DNA of 64,000 nt from Saprospiraceae bacterium. Lineage in GTDB: Bacteria > Bacteroidota > Bacteroidia > Chitinophagales > Saprospiraceae. Positions 9,392-17,551 of the stretch are shown here, in pieces. Position 1 is the stretch's first letter. Every line of letters begins with the position of its first letter. The notes beneath the pieces are model-generated. The model was given only the letters and a program-made list of their open reading frames with translations, was not told where the DNA came from and ran no database searches. The stretch lies in assembly GCA_020628095.1 (NCBI GenBank), contig JAHDFP010000004.1, positions 186,001 through 250,000 on the forward strand. The letters are read 5' to 3'. Both the position numbers and the translations under genes were made by a program.

Positions 9392-11710
9392 ATGAAATAT
9401 TTACTCAGTGTGTGGCTACTAATGCTGCCTCTAGCTATCTTCTCTCAAGAAAACACCAATCAAAATAAGTTCAAGCAATTAGATGATATTCTTCCTACGC
9501 CCAATGTCTACAGAACAGCTTCTGGTGCGCCTGGTCATGAATATTGGCAGCAACGCGCTGATTATGATATGAAAATCCGTATCGACGACGAAAAGCAAAT
9601 ACTTTACGGAGAAGAAAAAATAACTTACCACAATAATTCTCCAGATCCATTGACCTATCTATGGGTGCAAATGGATCAGAATGTAAGAGCTAAAGACTCG
9701 CACTCTCATGATATAAGAGCTAACAATATCAATAATAGAATGAGCATGTCTCAGATAGATAGATTAGCACCATCATTCGAAGGAGGTTTTAATGTAGATT
9801 ATGTTAAAGATCAAAATGGTAAAGACCTCACTTACATTGTCAACAAAACAATGATGCGTATAGAACTACCACAAGTTCTTGCTTCCAAGCAAAAATTTAC
9901 TTTCTCTATCAAATGGTGGTATAATATAAACGATACACAAAAATCAAGAGGACGATCGGGATATGAGCATTTTGCCGAGGATGGCAATAATGTCTATGTC
10001 ATCGCACAGTACTATCCTCGTATGTGTATGTATAATGATAATTATGGTTGGCAGAATAAGCAATTTTTAGGGCGAGGTGAGTTTACATTGACGTTCGGTG
10101 ATTACAATGTAGAAATCACTGTCCCATCTGACCACCTTGTCGCCGCCAGTGGAGAATTGCAAAATTCTGATAAAGTCCTAAGTTCTGAACAAAAAACTAG
10201 ACTCAAAGAAGCAACAAAAACCACACTACATCCTGTAACTATAGCCACAAGAGATGAAGCCGAAGACAGAATGGAAGAGAAGTCCACTAAAGAAAAAACA
10301 TGGAAATTCAAGGCACTCAATGTACGAGACTTTGCTTTTGCTTCTTCTCGTAGATTTATCTGGGATGCTCTTGGTGTTCCTATGGCAGATGGCAGGACCG
10401 TTATGGCCATGTCCATGTGGACTAAAGAAGGCGATTGCCTTTGGAAAAAGTACTCTACCAAAGCAGTAGCCCATACCATCAAATGGTTTTCTCATTACAC
10501 CTTTGACTATCCTTATCCTGTGGCTTGGTCTATAGATGGTGACATGGGAATGGAATATCCTATGATTTGCTTTAACTATGGTCGATGTGAAGATGACGAT
10601 ACTTATTCCAAAAGAATTAAATACGGCCATATCGGCGTAATCATTCATGAGGTGGGTCACAACTGGTTTCCTATGATTGTCAATTCGGATGAGCGTCAAT
10701 GGACGTGGATGGATGAAGGTCTCAATACATTCGTACAATTTCTTACAGAACAACAATGGGAAAGAGACTATCCCTCTCGTAGAGGACCAGCTCACAAAAT
10801 CGTTGACTACATGAAAGGAGACAAATCTAATATCTCCCCTATCATGACTAACTCAGAGTCCATATTCCAGTTCGGCAATAATGCCTATGGTAAACCAGCA
10901 ACGGCTCTTAATATTTTACGCGAGACAATCATGGGTCGTGAGTTATTCGACTATGCCTTTAAAGAATATGCGAATAGATGGAAATTCAAACATCCCACAC
11001 CTGCTGACTTTTTCCGCACGATGGAAGATGCCTCTGCTGTGGATCTAGATTGGTTTTGGAGAGGATGGTTTTATACTAATGACCATGTGGATCTGGCTCT
11101 TAACGAGGTGACCTATTTTCAACTCAGAAATGAAAATCCTACAGCCGCCGCTAATAAAGCGAAAGAAGAACGTGCTAAAGAAAGACCAGACATAAGCACT
11201 AAAAGAAATAGAGAACAAATCAAAGAAACGAGAAACGAAAGAGATCCATCTATAGATGATTACTATACCACTTATGATCCTCTCGATGCTGATGCCATAG
11301 ATACCGAAGAATACAAAAACTATCTCGCCTCGTTAACAGAAGAAGAAAAGGAATTACTAGACGCGGGTAAGCACTTCTACCAGATCAAAGTAGAAAATAA
11401 AGGAGGTCTTCCGATGCCCGTAATTTTAGAATTTGTATATGAAGATGGTACTACAGAATACAAAAAGATACCAGCCGAGATATGGAGATTTGATCAGAAG
11501 GAGGTGACTAAGTCTTTTGTTCTGGATAAGAAGGTGAGTAATATCGTATTGGATCCATATCTAGAAACAGCAGATGTCGATACATCTAATAACGAAATGT
11601 TTCCAAGTAATGAGCCAGATAGATTTACCCTATACAAGCAACGTCAACGTCGTAAGAGCGAAAATCTTATGCAACGCGCTAATAGAGCAAAGACCGTAGA
11701 GCAACCCTAA
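9392..11710 (+). CDS. M1-family zinc metallopeptidase, secreted
   Basis: A 772-residue gluzincin aminopeptidase-like protein with a signal peptide (LPLAIFSQ). Residues about 60-330 form the M1 N-terminal beta-sandwich. The zinc site HEVGH is at 419-423, with the third ligand E442 in WMDEGLNTF, giving HExxH-x18-E. The exopeptidase motif usually GAMEN is here GMEYP (about residue 387), as in Bacteroidota M1 paralogues. The C-terminal 200 residues are charged and less conserved. It probably trims peptides in the periplasm or at the surface. The gene is monocistronic; its stop overlaps the stop of the convergent hydrolase gene by four bases (11707-11710). Confidence 0.88.
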   Translation: MKYLLSVWLLMLPLAIFSQENTNQNKFKQLDDILPTPNVYRTASGAPGHEYWQQRADYDMKIRIDDEKQILYGEEKITYHNNSPDPLTYLWVQMDQNVRAKDSHSHDIRANNINNRMSMSQIDRLAPSFEGGFNVDYVKDQNGKDLTYIVNKTMMRIELPQVLASKQKFTFSIKWWYNINDTQKSRGRSGYEHFAEDGNNVYVIAQYYPRMCMYNDNYGWQNKQFLGRGEFTLTFGDYNVEITVPSDHLVAASGELQNSDKVLSSEQKTRLKEATKTTLHPVTIATRDEAEDRMEEKSTKEKTWKFKALNVRDFAFASSRRFIWDALGVPMADGRTVMAMSMWTKEGDCLWKKYSTKAVAHTIKWFSHYTFDYPYPVAWSIDGDMGMEYPMICFNYGRCEDDDTYSKRIKYGHIGVIIHEVGHNWFPMIVNSDERQWTWMDEGLNTFVQFLTEQQWERDYPSRRGPAHKIVDYMKGDKSNISPIMTNSESIFQFGNNAYGKPATALNILRETIMGRELFDYAFKEYANRWKFKHPTPADFFRTMEDASAVDLDWFWRGWFYTNDHVDLALNEVTYFQLRNENPTAAANKAKEERAKERPDISTKRNREQIKETRNERDPSIDDYYTTYDPLDADAIDTEEYKNYLASLTEEEKELLDAGKHFYQIKVENKGGLPMPVILEFVYEDGTTEYKKIPAEIWRFDQKEVTKSFVLDKKVSNIVLDPYLETADVDTSNNEMFPSNEPDRFTLYKQRQRRKSENLMQRANRAKTVEQP

Positions 11711-12477
11711 ACCGTTAAGGATAAGGTCTTTGCAAAGAAACGTTTAAGTATTTCGTTAAAAGCGAGTGGCTTTTCCATCATGGGAGCATGTCCACATTCG
11801 TCTATAAACTCTAACTGAGAATTAGGGATTAATTCATTGAATTTTTTCCCGACGAATGGCGGTGTGATCTCATCATTGCTACCCCATATAAGAAGGGTAG
11901 GTGCAAGTATTTTATGAATCTTGTCCGCAAGATTATTTCTTACTGCTGATTTAGCCGTGACTATAATTCTTAAGGCTTTTGTTCTATCATTCACTGTGTC
12001 AAATACTTCGTCTACTAACTCTTTGCTAGCAGTCGCCGCATTGTAAAATGTTGCCTCCACTCTTTCTTTGATAAACTCGTAGTTACCTCTTTTAGGAAAA
12101 GAATTACCCATGGCACTCTCAAATAGGCCTGAGCTACCTGTAAGAGTTAAGGAATTTATTTTTTCTGGACGCTTCAGCGCATATAACTGAGCGATATGAC
12201 CTCCCAGACTATTGCCTAATACATTGACAGCACTAAAACCCTTGTAATCCACAAACCACTCCACATGATCCACTAGACCATCCAGACCCAGTTTCTTATA
12301 AGGCATCGTCATAATCGGCAAAAGTGGTATAACCACATTATACTCTTTGAATTCCTCGCTAATACCTTTGAAATTACTCAATGCACCAAAAAGACCATGT
12401 AGCAATAATAGTGGCTCCGCTCCGGGTTTTGTTTCGAGATACTTAAAACCCTCCTCTTCCTTGATTTGATTATCCAT
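11707..12477 (-). CDS. Alpha/beta-fold hydrolase
   Basis: A 256-residue cytoplasmic hydrolase of the alpha/beta fold. The oxyanion-region HGLFG is near residue 27, the nucleophile Ser90 lies in GNSLGGH, the acid is probably Asp202 (LLIWGSNDEITPP), and the base His230 lies in DECGHAPMMEKP. The family includes esterases, C-C hydrolases and MenH-like enzymes, so the substrate cannot be named. Its start overlaps the end of the heme A synthase gene by eight bases, so the two are co-transcribed leftward. No N-terminal signal is seen. Confidence 0.82.
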   Translation of the reverse strand: MDNQIKEEEGFKYLETKPGAEPLLLLHGLFGALSNFKGISEEFKEYNVVIPLLPIMTMPYKKLGLDGLVDHVEWFVDYKGFSAVNVLGNSLGGHIAQLYALKRPEKINSLTLTGSSGLFESAMGNSFPKRGNYEFIKERVEATFYNAATASKELVDEVFDTVNDRTKALRIIVTAKSAVRNNLADKIHKILAPTLLIWGSNDEITPPFVGKKFNELIPNSQLEFIDECGHAPMMEKPLAFNEILKRFFAKTLSLTV

Positions 12478-13552
12478 TAGTGCCTTTAGTCGATTTGATT
12501 CTGAATAGGTAAATATTGTACAAGCTTACCGAAAATATAAAGATAGCAATTGCCTGATGCATCACACCATAAAAAACAGGTACTGTTATACTTGACTTCA
12601 GCAAGGTCATAATACCTAGAAATACCTGGAATACTAACAAAAAGAGCAATAACAGATTATTATAATATGTCTTCTTAGGAAAAGGATATCGTAAGATCTT
12701 ATAGACCAGTAGGCAGCCCATAAAGAAAACAATGTAACCCAAGTTCCTATGTAAGACATGTATAAGTGCCGGCATCAAAGGACTGTGATCATAATTAACC
12801 AGATTATATACAGACCAGTTTTCTGCATCAAATAATAAAGAAGGTATCATCTCCTGTCCTATCGCTGGCCATGTCGGATAATAAAGCGCAGCTCTCATAC
12901 CTGAGACGACAGCACCAAAGAAAATCTGCAAGCACAAAAAGTAAAAGAACAATCGCGTCCACTTTCTAAACTTATGATTAGATAGACTTATCTGTCCATT
13001 ATCTGATGACATAAATATCGCCCAAAGCAGAAACCCCAACGTCAATAAAGCAATACCCAGATGCAAAGAGAGCTTGTAAGCATTGACCCAAGGTCTGTCT
13101 CTCAGCCCACTTGCCACCATTATCCACCCAAATACCGCCGCCAGTGCCGCTGCAAAAAACACCTTGGCTAATTGCTTAAGCAATCTCTTATCCACCCATT
13201 TTTTATAAATAAAAAAGAGTAACGGAAAAAGAAAAACAAAACCCATCATCCGTGCCCATAGCCTATGGAAATATTCCCAGAAATAAATAAACTTAAAAGT
13301 GCCTGCCGTCATGATACTTCCCATCTCCATGCCTTTATTTATCTTCTTATACTGCGGGGTCTCCTTATACTTATCAAATTCTTCTACCCATTGGCTTTCC
13401 GTAGTCGGTGGAAAAGTACCCGTTATTATTTCCCATTTAGTAATCGATAATCCAGAACCCGTTATTCTAGTGATACCACCGATGATGATCTGAAAAAACA
13501 GTAGTAAAAAACCCAAATAAAGCCACGCTCTGACGACAAATCGATATTTCAT
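12470..13552 (-). CDS. ctaA: Heme A synthase (COX15/CtaA family)
   Basis: A 360-residue polytopic membrane protein with about eight hydrophobic segments. Features of the COX15 branch are visible: GGITRITGSGLSITKW near the N-terminus, an EYFHRLWARMMG motif with a conserved histidine, VASGLRDRPWVN, and a later HVLHRNLGY histidine motif. CtaA/Cox15 oxidises heme O to heme A for aa3-type cytochrome oxidases, which indicates aerobic respiration. It is the first gene of a two-gene leftward unit and borders the 488-base gap that I propose as the replication origin. A CAAAACTA at 13584-13591 would read as TAGTTTTG, a possible -7 element, but has no clear -33 partner. Confidence 0.93.
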   Translation of the reverse strand: MKYRFVVRAWLYLGFLLLFFQIIIGGITRITGSGLSITKWEIITGTFPPTTESQWVEEFDKYKETPQYKKINKGMEMGSIMTAGTFKFIYFWEYFHRLWARMMGFVFLFPLLFFIYKKWVDKRLLKQLAKVFFAAALAAVFGWIMVASGLRDRPWVNAYKLSLHLGIALLTLGFLLWAIFMSSDNGQISLSNHKFRKWTRLFFYFLCLQIFFGAVVSGMRAALYYPTWPAIGQEMIPSLLFDAENWSVYNLVNYDHSPLMPALIHVLHRNLGYIVFFMGCLLVYKILRYPFPKKTYYNNLLLLFLLVFQVFLGIMTLLKSSITVPVFYGVMHQAIAIFIFSVSLYNIYLFRIKSTKGTNG

Positions 13553-13668
13553 TCGTTTACGATTTTCAGAAAAAATTGATTTTCAAAACTACATTATAAA
13601 AGCTTCTTTCGTTAGTTCTAATGTTAATGTCGTTGACCCTTTTCCTAAAATTTCTCTTTGCAGAAAAG

Positions 13669-13677
13669 TTATTCACA
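13669..13677 (+). promoter_or_regulatory. DnaA-box match
   Basis: TTATTCACA, a full match to TTATNCACA, in the gap between ctaA and dtd. Confidence 0.5.
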
Positions 13678-13796
13678 TCAGTAATTAATAATTAGAATCT
13701 AATCAAGAATAGAAACACATTATTATTAATGTTGTTGATTTCTTAGTAACTATACTTATCTGATCGAGCTAATATTATTGCACATCTCTTATTTCT

Positions 13797-13805
13797 TTTT
13801 TCACA
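13797..13805 (+). promoter_or_regulatory. DnaA-box match (weaker)
   Basis: TTTTTCACA, a match to the relaxed consensus TT(A/T)TNCACA. In such AT-rich DNA this could be chance. Confidence 0.35.
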
Positions 13806-13861
13806 TACTACTCACATCACATGGTCCTAATTATTATAGCTTATTGTCAGTAAGTCATTAT

Positions 13862-13870
13862 TGTGGATAA
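13862..13870 (-). promoter_or_regulatory. DnaA-box match, perfect
   Basis: TGTGGATAA on the + strand, which reads TTATCCACA on the - strand. This is the classical high-affinity DnaA box. Confidence 0.55.
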
Positions 13871-14040
13871 ATAAGATGGTGATAAACTAAAATGTTAGAA
13901 TAGTCTAGATAGAAGACATAAGACGCATTGAATAATCTTATATATTATTATTTTTAATATGTAAGTTACACTAGGTAATGTGTATTGTTAGTAATCAGTA
14001 TATTTTACAATATTATCAACAAGAAAATTAACACCAAGTT

Positions 14041-14496
14041 TTGAGACTCGTTATCCAACGGACATTGACACCAGCTAAAGTGATCGTAGAAAAAGAAATC
14101 GTCGGTCATATCCAGAAAGGTCTTGTCGTACTTGTTGGAATAGAGCCGACAGATGATGATAAGGATATAGAATGGTTAGCTAATAAGTGTGTCAATATGA
14201 GAATATTCAGTGATGATGATGGCAAAATGAATCTATCCGTGAAGGATATAAATGGTTCTATGCTTGTTATCAGTCAGTTTACACTTCATGCTTCTACCAA
14301 AAAAGGTAATCGACCCTCATACATCAAAGCGGCGAAACCAGATTTTGCCAATGGCATGTATGAATCTTTTATAGAATATCTGAAATCTAATTGCGAGATG
14401 CATGTCGAGAAGGGTGTTTTTGGAGGTGATATGAAGGTGGAATTAGTCAATGATGGTCCGGTCACGATAATAATAGACTCAAAGCAAAGAGAATAA
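14041..14496 (+). CDS. dtd: D-aminoacyl-tRNA deacylase Dtd
   Basis: A 151-residue Dtd. The start is TTG at 14041, chosen because MRLVIQR at this point is the universal Dtd N-terminus. The active-site SQFTLHA (residues about 78-84) and the NDGPVTIIIDS near the C-terminus, carrying the G-P motif used for chiral proofreading, are present. The enzyme hydrolyses D-amino acids and glycine wrongly attached to tRNA. It starts a rightward run of ten genes, with its stop overlapping the next ATG by one base. The TTG start probably means low expression. Confidence 0.95.
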   Translation: MRLVIQRTLTPAKVIVEKEIVGHIQKGLVVLVGIEPTDDDKDIEWLANKCVNMRIFSDDDGKMNLSVKDINGSMLVISQFTLHASTKKGNRPSYIKAAKPDFANGMYESFIEYLKSNCEMHVEKGVFGGDMKVELVNDGPVTIIIDSKQRE

Positions 14497-14831
14497 TGAA
14501 GGTATCAGAGCTACAAAAGACGGTGGACCAGTGGATAAGAGATTATGGCGTCCGATATTTTAACGAGTTGACTAATATGACTGTGCTGACTGAGGAAGTG
14601 GGAGAGTTGGCACGACTTATGGCAAGAGAATATGGGGAGCAATCATTCAAAGAAGAGAAAGATAAAAATGATGTCAAGCAGAAGATCGCCGATGAGCTAT
14701 CAGACATTATATTTGTCGTAACATGTCTAGCTAATCAGATGGATATAGATCTTACAAAAGCCATCCAAAAGAACCTAGACAAAAAAACGAAAAGAGACCA
14801 TCAAAGACACAAAGCGAACGAAAAATTGTAA
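14496..14831 (+). CDS. MazG-like nucleotide pyrophosphohydrolase
   Basis: A 111-residue all-alpha NTP pyrophosphatase of the MazG/dUTPase-like fold. The metal-binding glutamates lie in LTEEVGELARLM (about residues 31-42) and ADELSDIIFVVTCLAN (about 68-83), the usual EExxE then ExxD spacing. Such enzymes hydrolyse non-canonical NTPs to NMP and pyrophosphate. It overlaps dtd and the following phosphatase gene by one base at each end. A dtd-pyrophosphohydrolase pair is common in Bacteroidota. The exact nucleotide cannot be read from the sequence. Confidence 0.88.
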   Translation: MKVSELQKTVDQWIRDYGVRYFNELTNMTVLTEEVGELARLMAREYGEQSFKEEKDKNDVKQKIADELSDIIFVVTCLANQMDIDLTKAIQKNLDKKTKRDHQRHKANEKL

Positions 14832-16060
14832 TGGCTATCAAGCGCGAAATTGATTTACTAGAAAAACTGGAAAAAGAACTTAGCCTCAAAGAGTTACAGA
14901 TCAAAAGTCTATTGACCATAACTCAGGCTATCAATGATAATGTCCCCGCTGATGGCTTGTTTAATATGTACCGTTCTTTTCTTAGCTGGGAGATGGGAAT
15001 TACTAAGATGCTTTTGTACGTCAGAGACACAGAAGCCTGGAAAGTTGCGACGGCCATCAATGTAGAAGAGGAAGTAGGACCTAATCTAATAGAGGAATGT
15101 CTCAAGCATAAGCGACTGCATACTATCAAAGAAGAAGATCATCCCTATCTCAGACTTTTTGATATTGTCATTCCTGTTTTTCATAAGGATAGACCCATCG
15201 CTTACGCCCTTATAGGCGGCATCAAGGACAAAGAGGATATTTATAATAAAATCCAGTTTATAACGACGATCACTAATATCATTGCCGTTGCGATAGAAAA
15301 CAAAAGACTATTCAAAAAACAGATAAAACAAGAAAGACTCAATAAAGAACTAGAGCTGGCTAAAAATTTTCAGCAGATGCTGATACCAGAAAAAATGCCC
15401 GTCAGCGATTTCTTTGAGGTACATACTTATTACAAACCACACTTTAATATCGGCGGCGATTACGTAGATTATATAAAATTTTCTGAGGAGCGATTCGCTG
15501 TGGTGATTGCGGATATATCAGGGAAGGGTATAGCGGCTGCGTTACTCATGTCTAACTTTCAGGCTATGCTACATAGTCTGATTTTCCAGTATAGAGATCT
15601 GGAGACTTTTGTATTTGCACTCAATCAGGCCGTCTATAGAATTACCAAAAGTGACAAGTTTATAACTTTTTTTATTGCAGAGATAGATCTCAGAAAAAGA
15701 GAACTCACTTATATCAACTCTGGTCATTATCCGCCGTTACTATATAACAACAAAAAGATAACAACCCTGAAAACAGGAAGCTCAGTCATCGGGGCATTCG
15801 AGAAATTACCTTCTATACAAGAAGAAAAAATCAAGTTGTCTAGCGATGCCTTTTTATTTTGTTTTACTGATGGACTGATAGACCTCAAAAACGAAGCAGG
15901 AGATTATTACGAAGAAGAAAACCTCCATGAGTTTGTAGTAAAAAACAATAACTTGGATGCAGAAGCATTTAATAATAAATTAGTGCAGCTGCTCGAATCC
16001 TTTAAGGGGAATGAAGAGTATGTAGATGACATTGCATTATTATCCGCCAAAATATATTAG
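14831..16060 (+). CDS. GAF-domain SpoIIE/RsbU-type PP2C phosphatase
   Basis: A 409-residue signalling phosphatase. A short N-terminal helix leads into a GAF-like sensor (about residues 25-160), then a coiled segment containing ELELAKNFQQMLIPE, the linker typical of RsbU-like proteins. The SpoIIE/PP2C catalytic domain follows (about 195-405) with the metal-binding GGDYVDYI, DISGKGIAAALLMS and FCFTDGL motifs. In this family the enzyme dephosphorylates an anti-sigma-factor antagonist. No partner STAS or kinase gene is next to it, so the target is unknown. It is tightly coupled to the genes on both sides. Confidence 0.88.
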   Translation: MAIKREIDLLEKLEKELSLKELQIKSLLTITQAINDNVPADGLFNMYRSFLSWEMGITKMLLYVRDTEAWKVATAINVEEEVGPNLIEECLKHKRLHTIKEEDHPYLRLFDIVIPVFHKDRPIAYALIGGIKDKEDIYNKIQFITTITNIIAVAIENKRLFKKQIKQERLNKELELAKNFQQMLIPEKMPVSDFFEVHTYYKPHFNIGGDYVDYIKFSEERFAVVIADISGKGIAAALLMSNFQAMLHSLIFQYRDLETFVFALNQAVYRITKSDKFITFFIAEIDLRKRELTYINSGHYPPLLYNNKKITTLKTGSSVIGAFEKLPSIQEEKIKLSSDAFLFCFTDGLIDLKNEAGDYYEEENLHEFVVKNNNLDAEAFNNKLVQLLESFKGNEEYVDDIALLSAKIY

Positions 16061-16062
16061 TT

Positions 16063-16860
16063 ATGAAAAAATCAAGAACGACAGCAGCCATTCTGGGTTT
16101 ACTCGGTGGATGGATCGGTGCTGACAGATTCTATCTTGGACAACACCAGTTGGGATTATTTCTTGTTTTCATGACTTTTATTGGATTGACGGCTTTTGGC
16201 TTGCCTATTGCTGGTTTGATAGGTTTTATTCATGCGATCCAGTTGTTGATGTCATCAGATGAGCAATTCGATAGAAAGTATAATAAAGAACACCACCGCA
16301 GAAGACAAAGAGCCTCTCAGACAAGAGCACAACAAGAAAACAGAAGAGCATCGCGAGAGCTAAGAGAGATGGATATGCAGCGCAAGCAGTACGCCTATAA
16401 GAGTAAAGCCAAAACCAGAACAAACCCCTTCGTCACAAGCGGACGAAAAAAATATAAGGAATATGATCTGGAAGGAGCCATCTCTGACTATAACCAAGCA
16501 CTAGAATTATCTCCTGACAATCCGCAGATACATCTGGATATGTCAGCGATCTATTCTATAAGGGAGGAAACAGACAAGTGCTTATACCACATGAATAAAG
16601 CGATCTCTTTGGGTGTCAAGAAAGAAAAATTTTTACAGGAAGATGATTTCGCCTATATCAGGATACAACCAGAATTCGAATCATTTAAGGAAAATGGATT
16701 CAAATTAGATAGTTGGGAAGAATCGACAGCGTTACCAGAAGCAAAAGTCAAAGACGATAAGTTACTCACACACCTGAATAAGCTGAAGAACCTCAGAGAT
16801 CGTGGTCTGTTATCAGAAAAAGAATTTCTTTACGAAAAAGAAAAGCTGGGACGGAGGTAA
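16063..16860 (+). CDS. TM2-domain protein with TPR-like and SHOCT-like segments
   Basis: A 265-residue protein with three visible parts. Residues 1-65 form a TM2 domain: two membrane helices with GGWIGADRFYLGQHQLGL between them. A long Arg/Lys-rich segment (about 68-120) is probably coiled. Residues about 125-185 include YDLEGAISDYNQALELSPDN, a TPR-like repeat. The last 35 residues (LNKLKNLRDRGLLSEKEF) match the SHOCT short C-terminal domain. The function is unknown; the layout suggests a membrane-anchored scaffold. The start is two bases after the phosphatase stop. No paralogue is seen here. Confidence 0.68.
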   Translation: MKKSRTTAAILGLLGGWIGADRFYLGQHQLGLFLVFMTFIGLTAFGLPIAGLIGFIHAIQLLMSSDEQFDRKYNKEHHRRRQRASQTRAQQENRRASRELREMDMQRKQYAYKSKAKTRTNPFVTSGRKKYKEYDLEGAISDYNQALELSPDNPQIHLDMSAIYSIREETDKCLYHMNKAISLGVKKEKFLQEDDFAYIRIQPEFESFKENGFKLDSWEESTALPEAKVKDDKLLTHLNKLKNLRDRGLLSEKEFLYEKEKLGRR

Positions 16861-16891
16861 CTTAATGCCTACCTGAGCGTATAAATAATAG

Positions 16892-17551
16892 ATGATAGCC
16901 AAAGACCTCATATCCGATAACATCTTACCGCTGATACCAGATGATAATGTCACGCAGGCACTATCCATGATGAGTGTCTACCATATCAAACATCTCCCTG
17001 TGGTCAAAGATGATATACTCCTAGGTATACTCTCCGAAGAAAATGCAACGACAGTAGACCCCATGACCAAAGTCCGGGATATAAAGATCAGCAGTTCTTA
17101 TATCTATGTCTCAGCGGATGATCACATATTCGAGGTACTATCGCGTCTGGCAGAAAACAAGATGACCATAGTACCTGTAGTGGATACTCAAGAGCGTTTT
17201 CTAGGTGTGGTGATGCAAGAAGATTTGATCAATTTTTTTGCTAATACTTTTTCCTTTAAAGAGTCAGGTAGTATCATCGTCATAGAGACGACTAGAAAAG
17301 GATACTCTCTATCAGAAGTAGCCCGTGTCATAGAACTGGAAAACGCAGCCATCATAGCCAGCTTTATTACTTCTTTGCACGAATCGGAGGCGACGCTACT
17401 GACCATTAAGGTCAACCAACAAGAAATATCAGACATCTTATCTGCACTAGAGCGTTATGATTATAAGATAAAGGCCAGCTTTACAGAGGAGGAATATGTC
17501 GATGACCTCAAAGACAGATATGATCAACTAATGAGATATCTTGATGTCTAG
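16892..17551 (+). CDS. CBS-domain protein
   Basis: A 219-residue cytoplasmic protein. Residues 1-125 form a CBS pair (IKHLPVVKDDILLGILSEE and MTIVPVVDTQERFLGVVMQE). The C-terminal 90 residues resemble an ACT-like fold (GYSLSEVARVIELENAAII). CBS pairs bind adenine nucleotides and usually act as energy sensors. In many Bacteroidota a CBS protein precedes nadK; here a POTRA-barrel gene sits between them. The end overlaps the next gene by eight bases. The ligand is unknown. Confidence 0.82.
   Translation: MIAKDLISDNILPLIPDDNVTQALSMMSVYHIKHLPVVKDDILLGILSEENATTVDPMTKVRDIKISSSYIYVSADDHIFEVLSRLAENKMTIVPVVDTQERFLGVVMQEDLINFFANTFSFKESGSIIVIETTRKGYSLSEVARVIELENAAIIASFITSLHESEATLLTIKVNQQEISDILSALERYDYKIKASFTEEEYVDDLKDRYDQLMRYLDV

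Larger units (their letters stand above)
13553..14040. other. oriC: Candidate chromosomal replication origin (oriC)
   Basis: A 488-base gap without a credible gene, between ctaA (leftward) and dtd (rightward). It is very AT-rich, with an almost pure A/T stretch at 13931-13960 that could act as an unwinding element. Three matches to the DnaA-box consensus TT(A/T)TNCACA lie at 13669-13677, 13797-13805 and 13862-13870 (reverse strand). Two parS palindromes lie 4.2-4.6 kb away, and the top-strand G/C bias changes sign around here. No dnaA, dnaN or gidA is in the window, but in Bacteroidota the origin is often not next to dnaA. The sequence motifs are seen; the origin function is inferred. Confidence 0.55.

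Noticed and set aside
10226-10795. A 189-codon open frame on the - strand inside the M1 peptidase gene, with a second one at 10102-10482
   Set aside because: Both lie antisense to a well-supported peptidase gene with intact catalytic motifs and have no recognisable domain or signal peptide. They are mirror frames.
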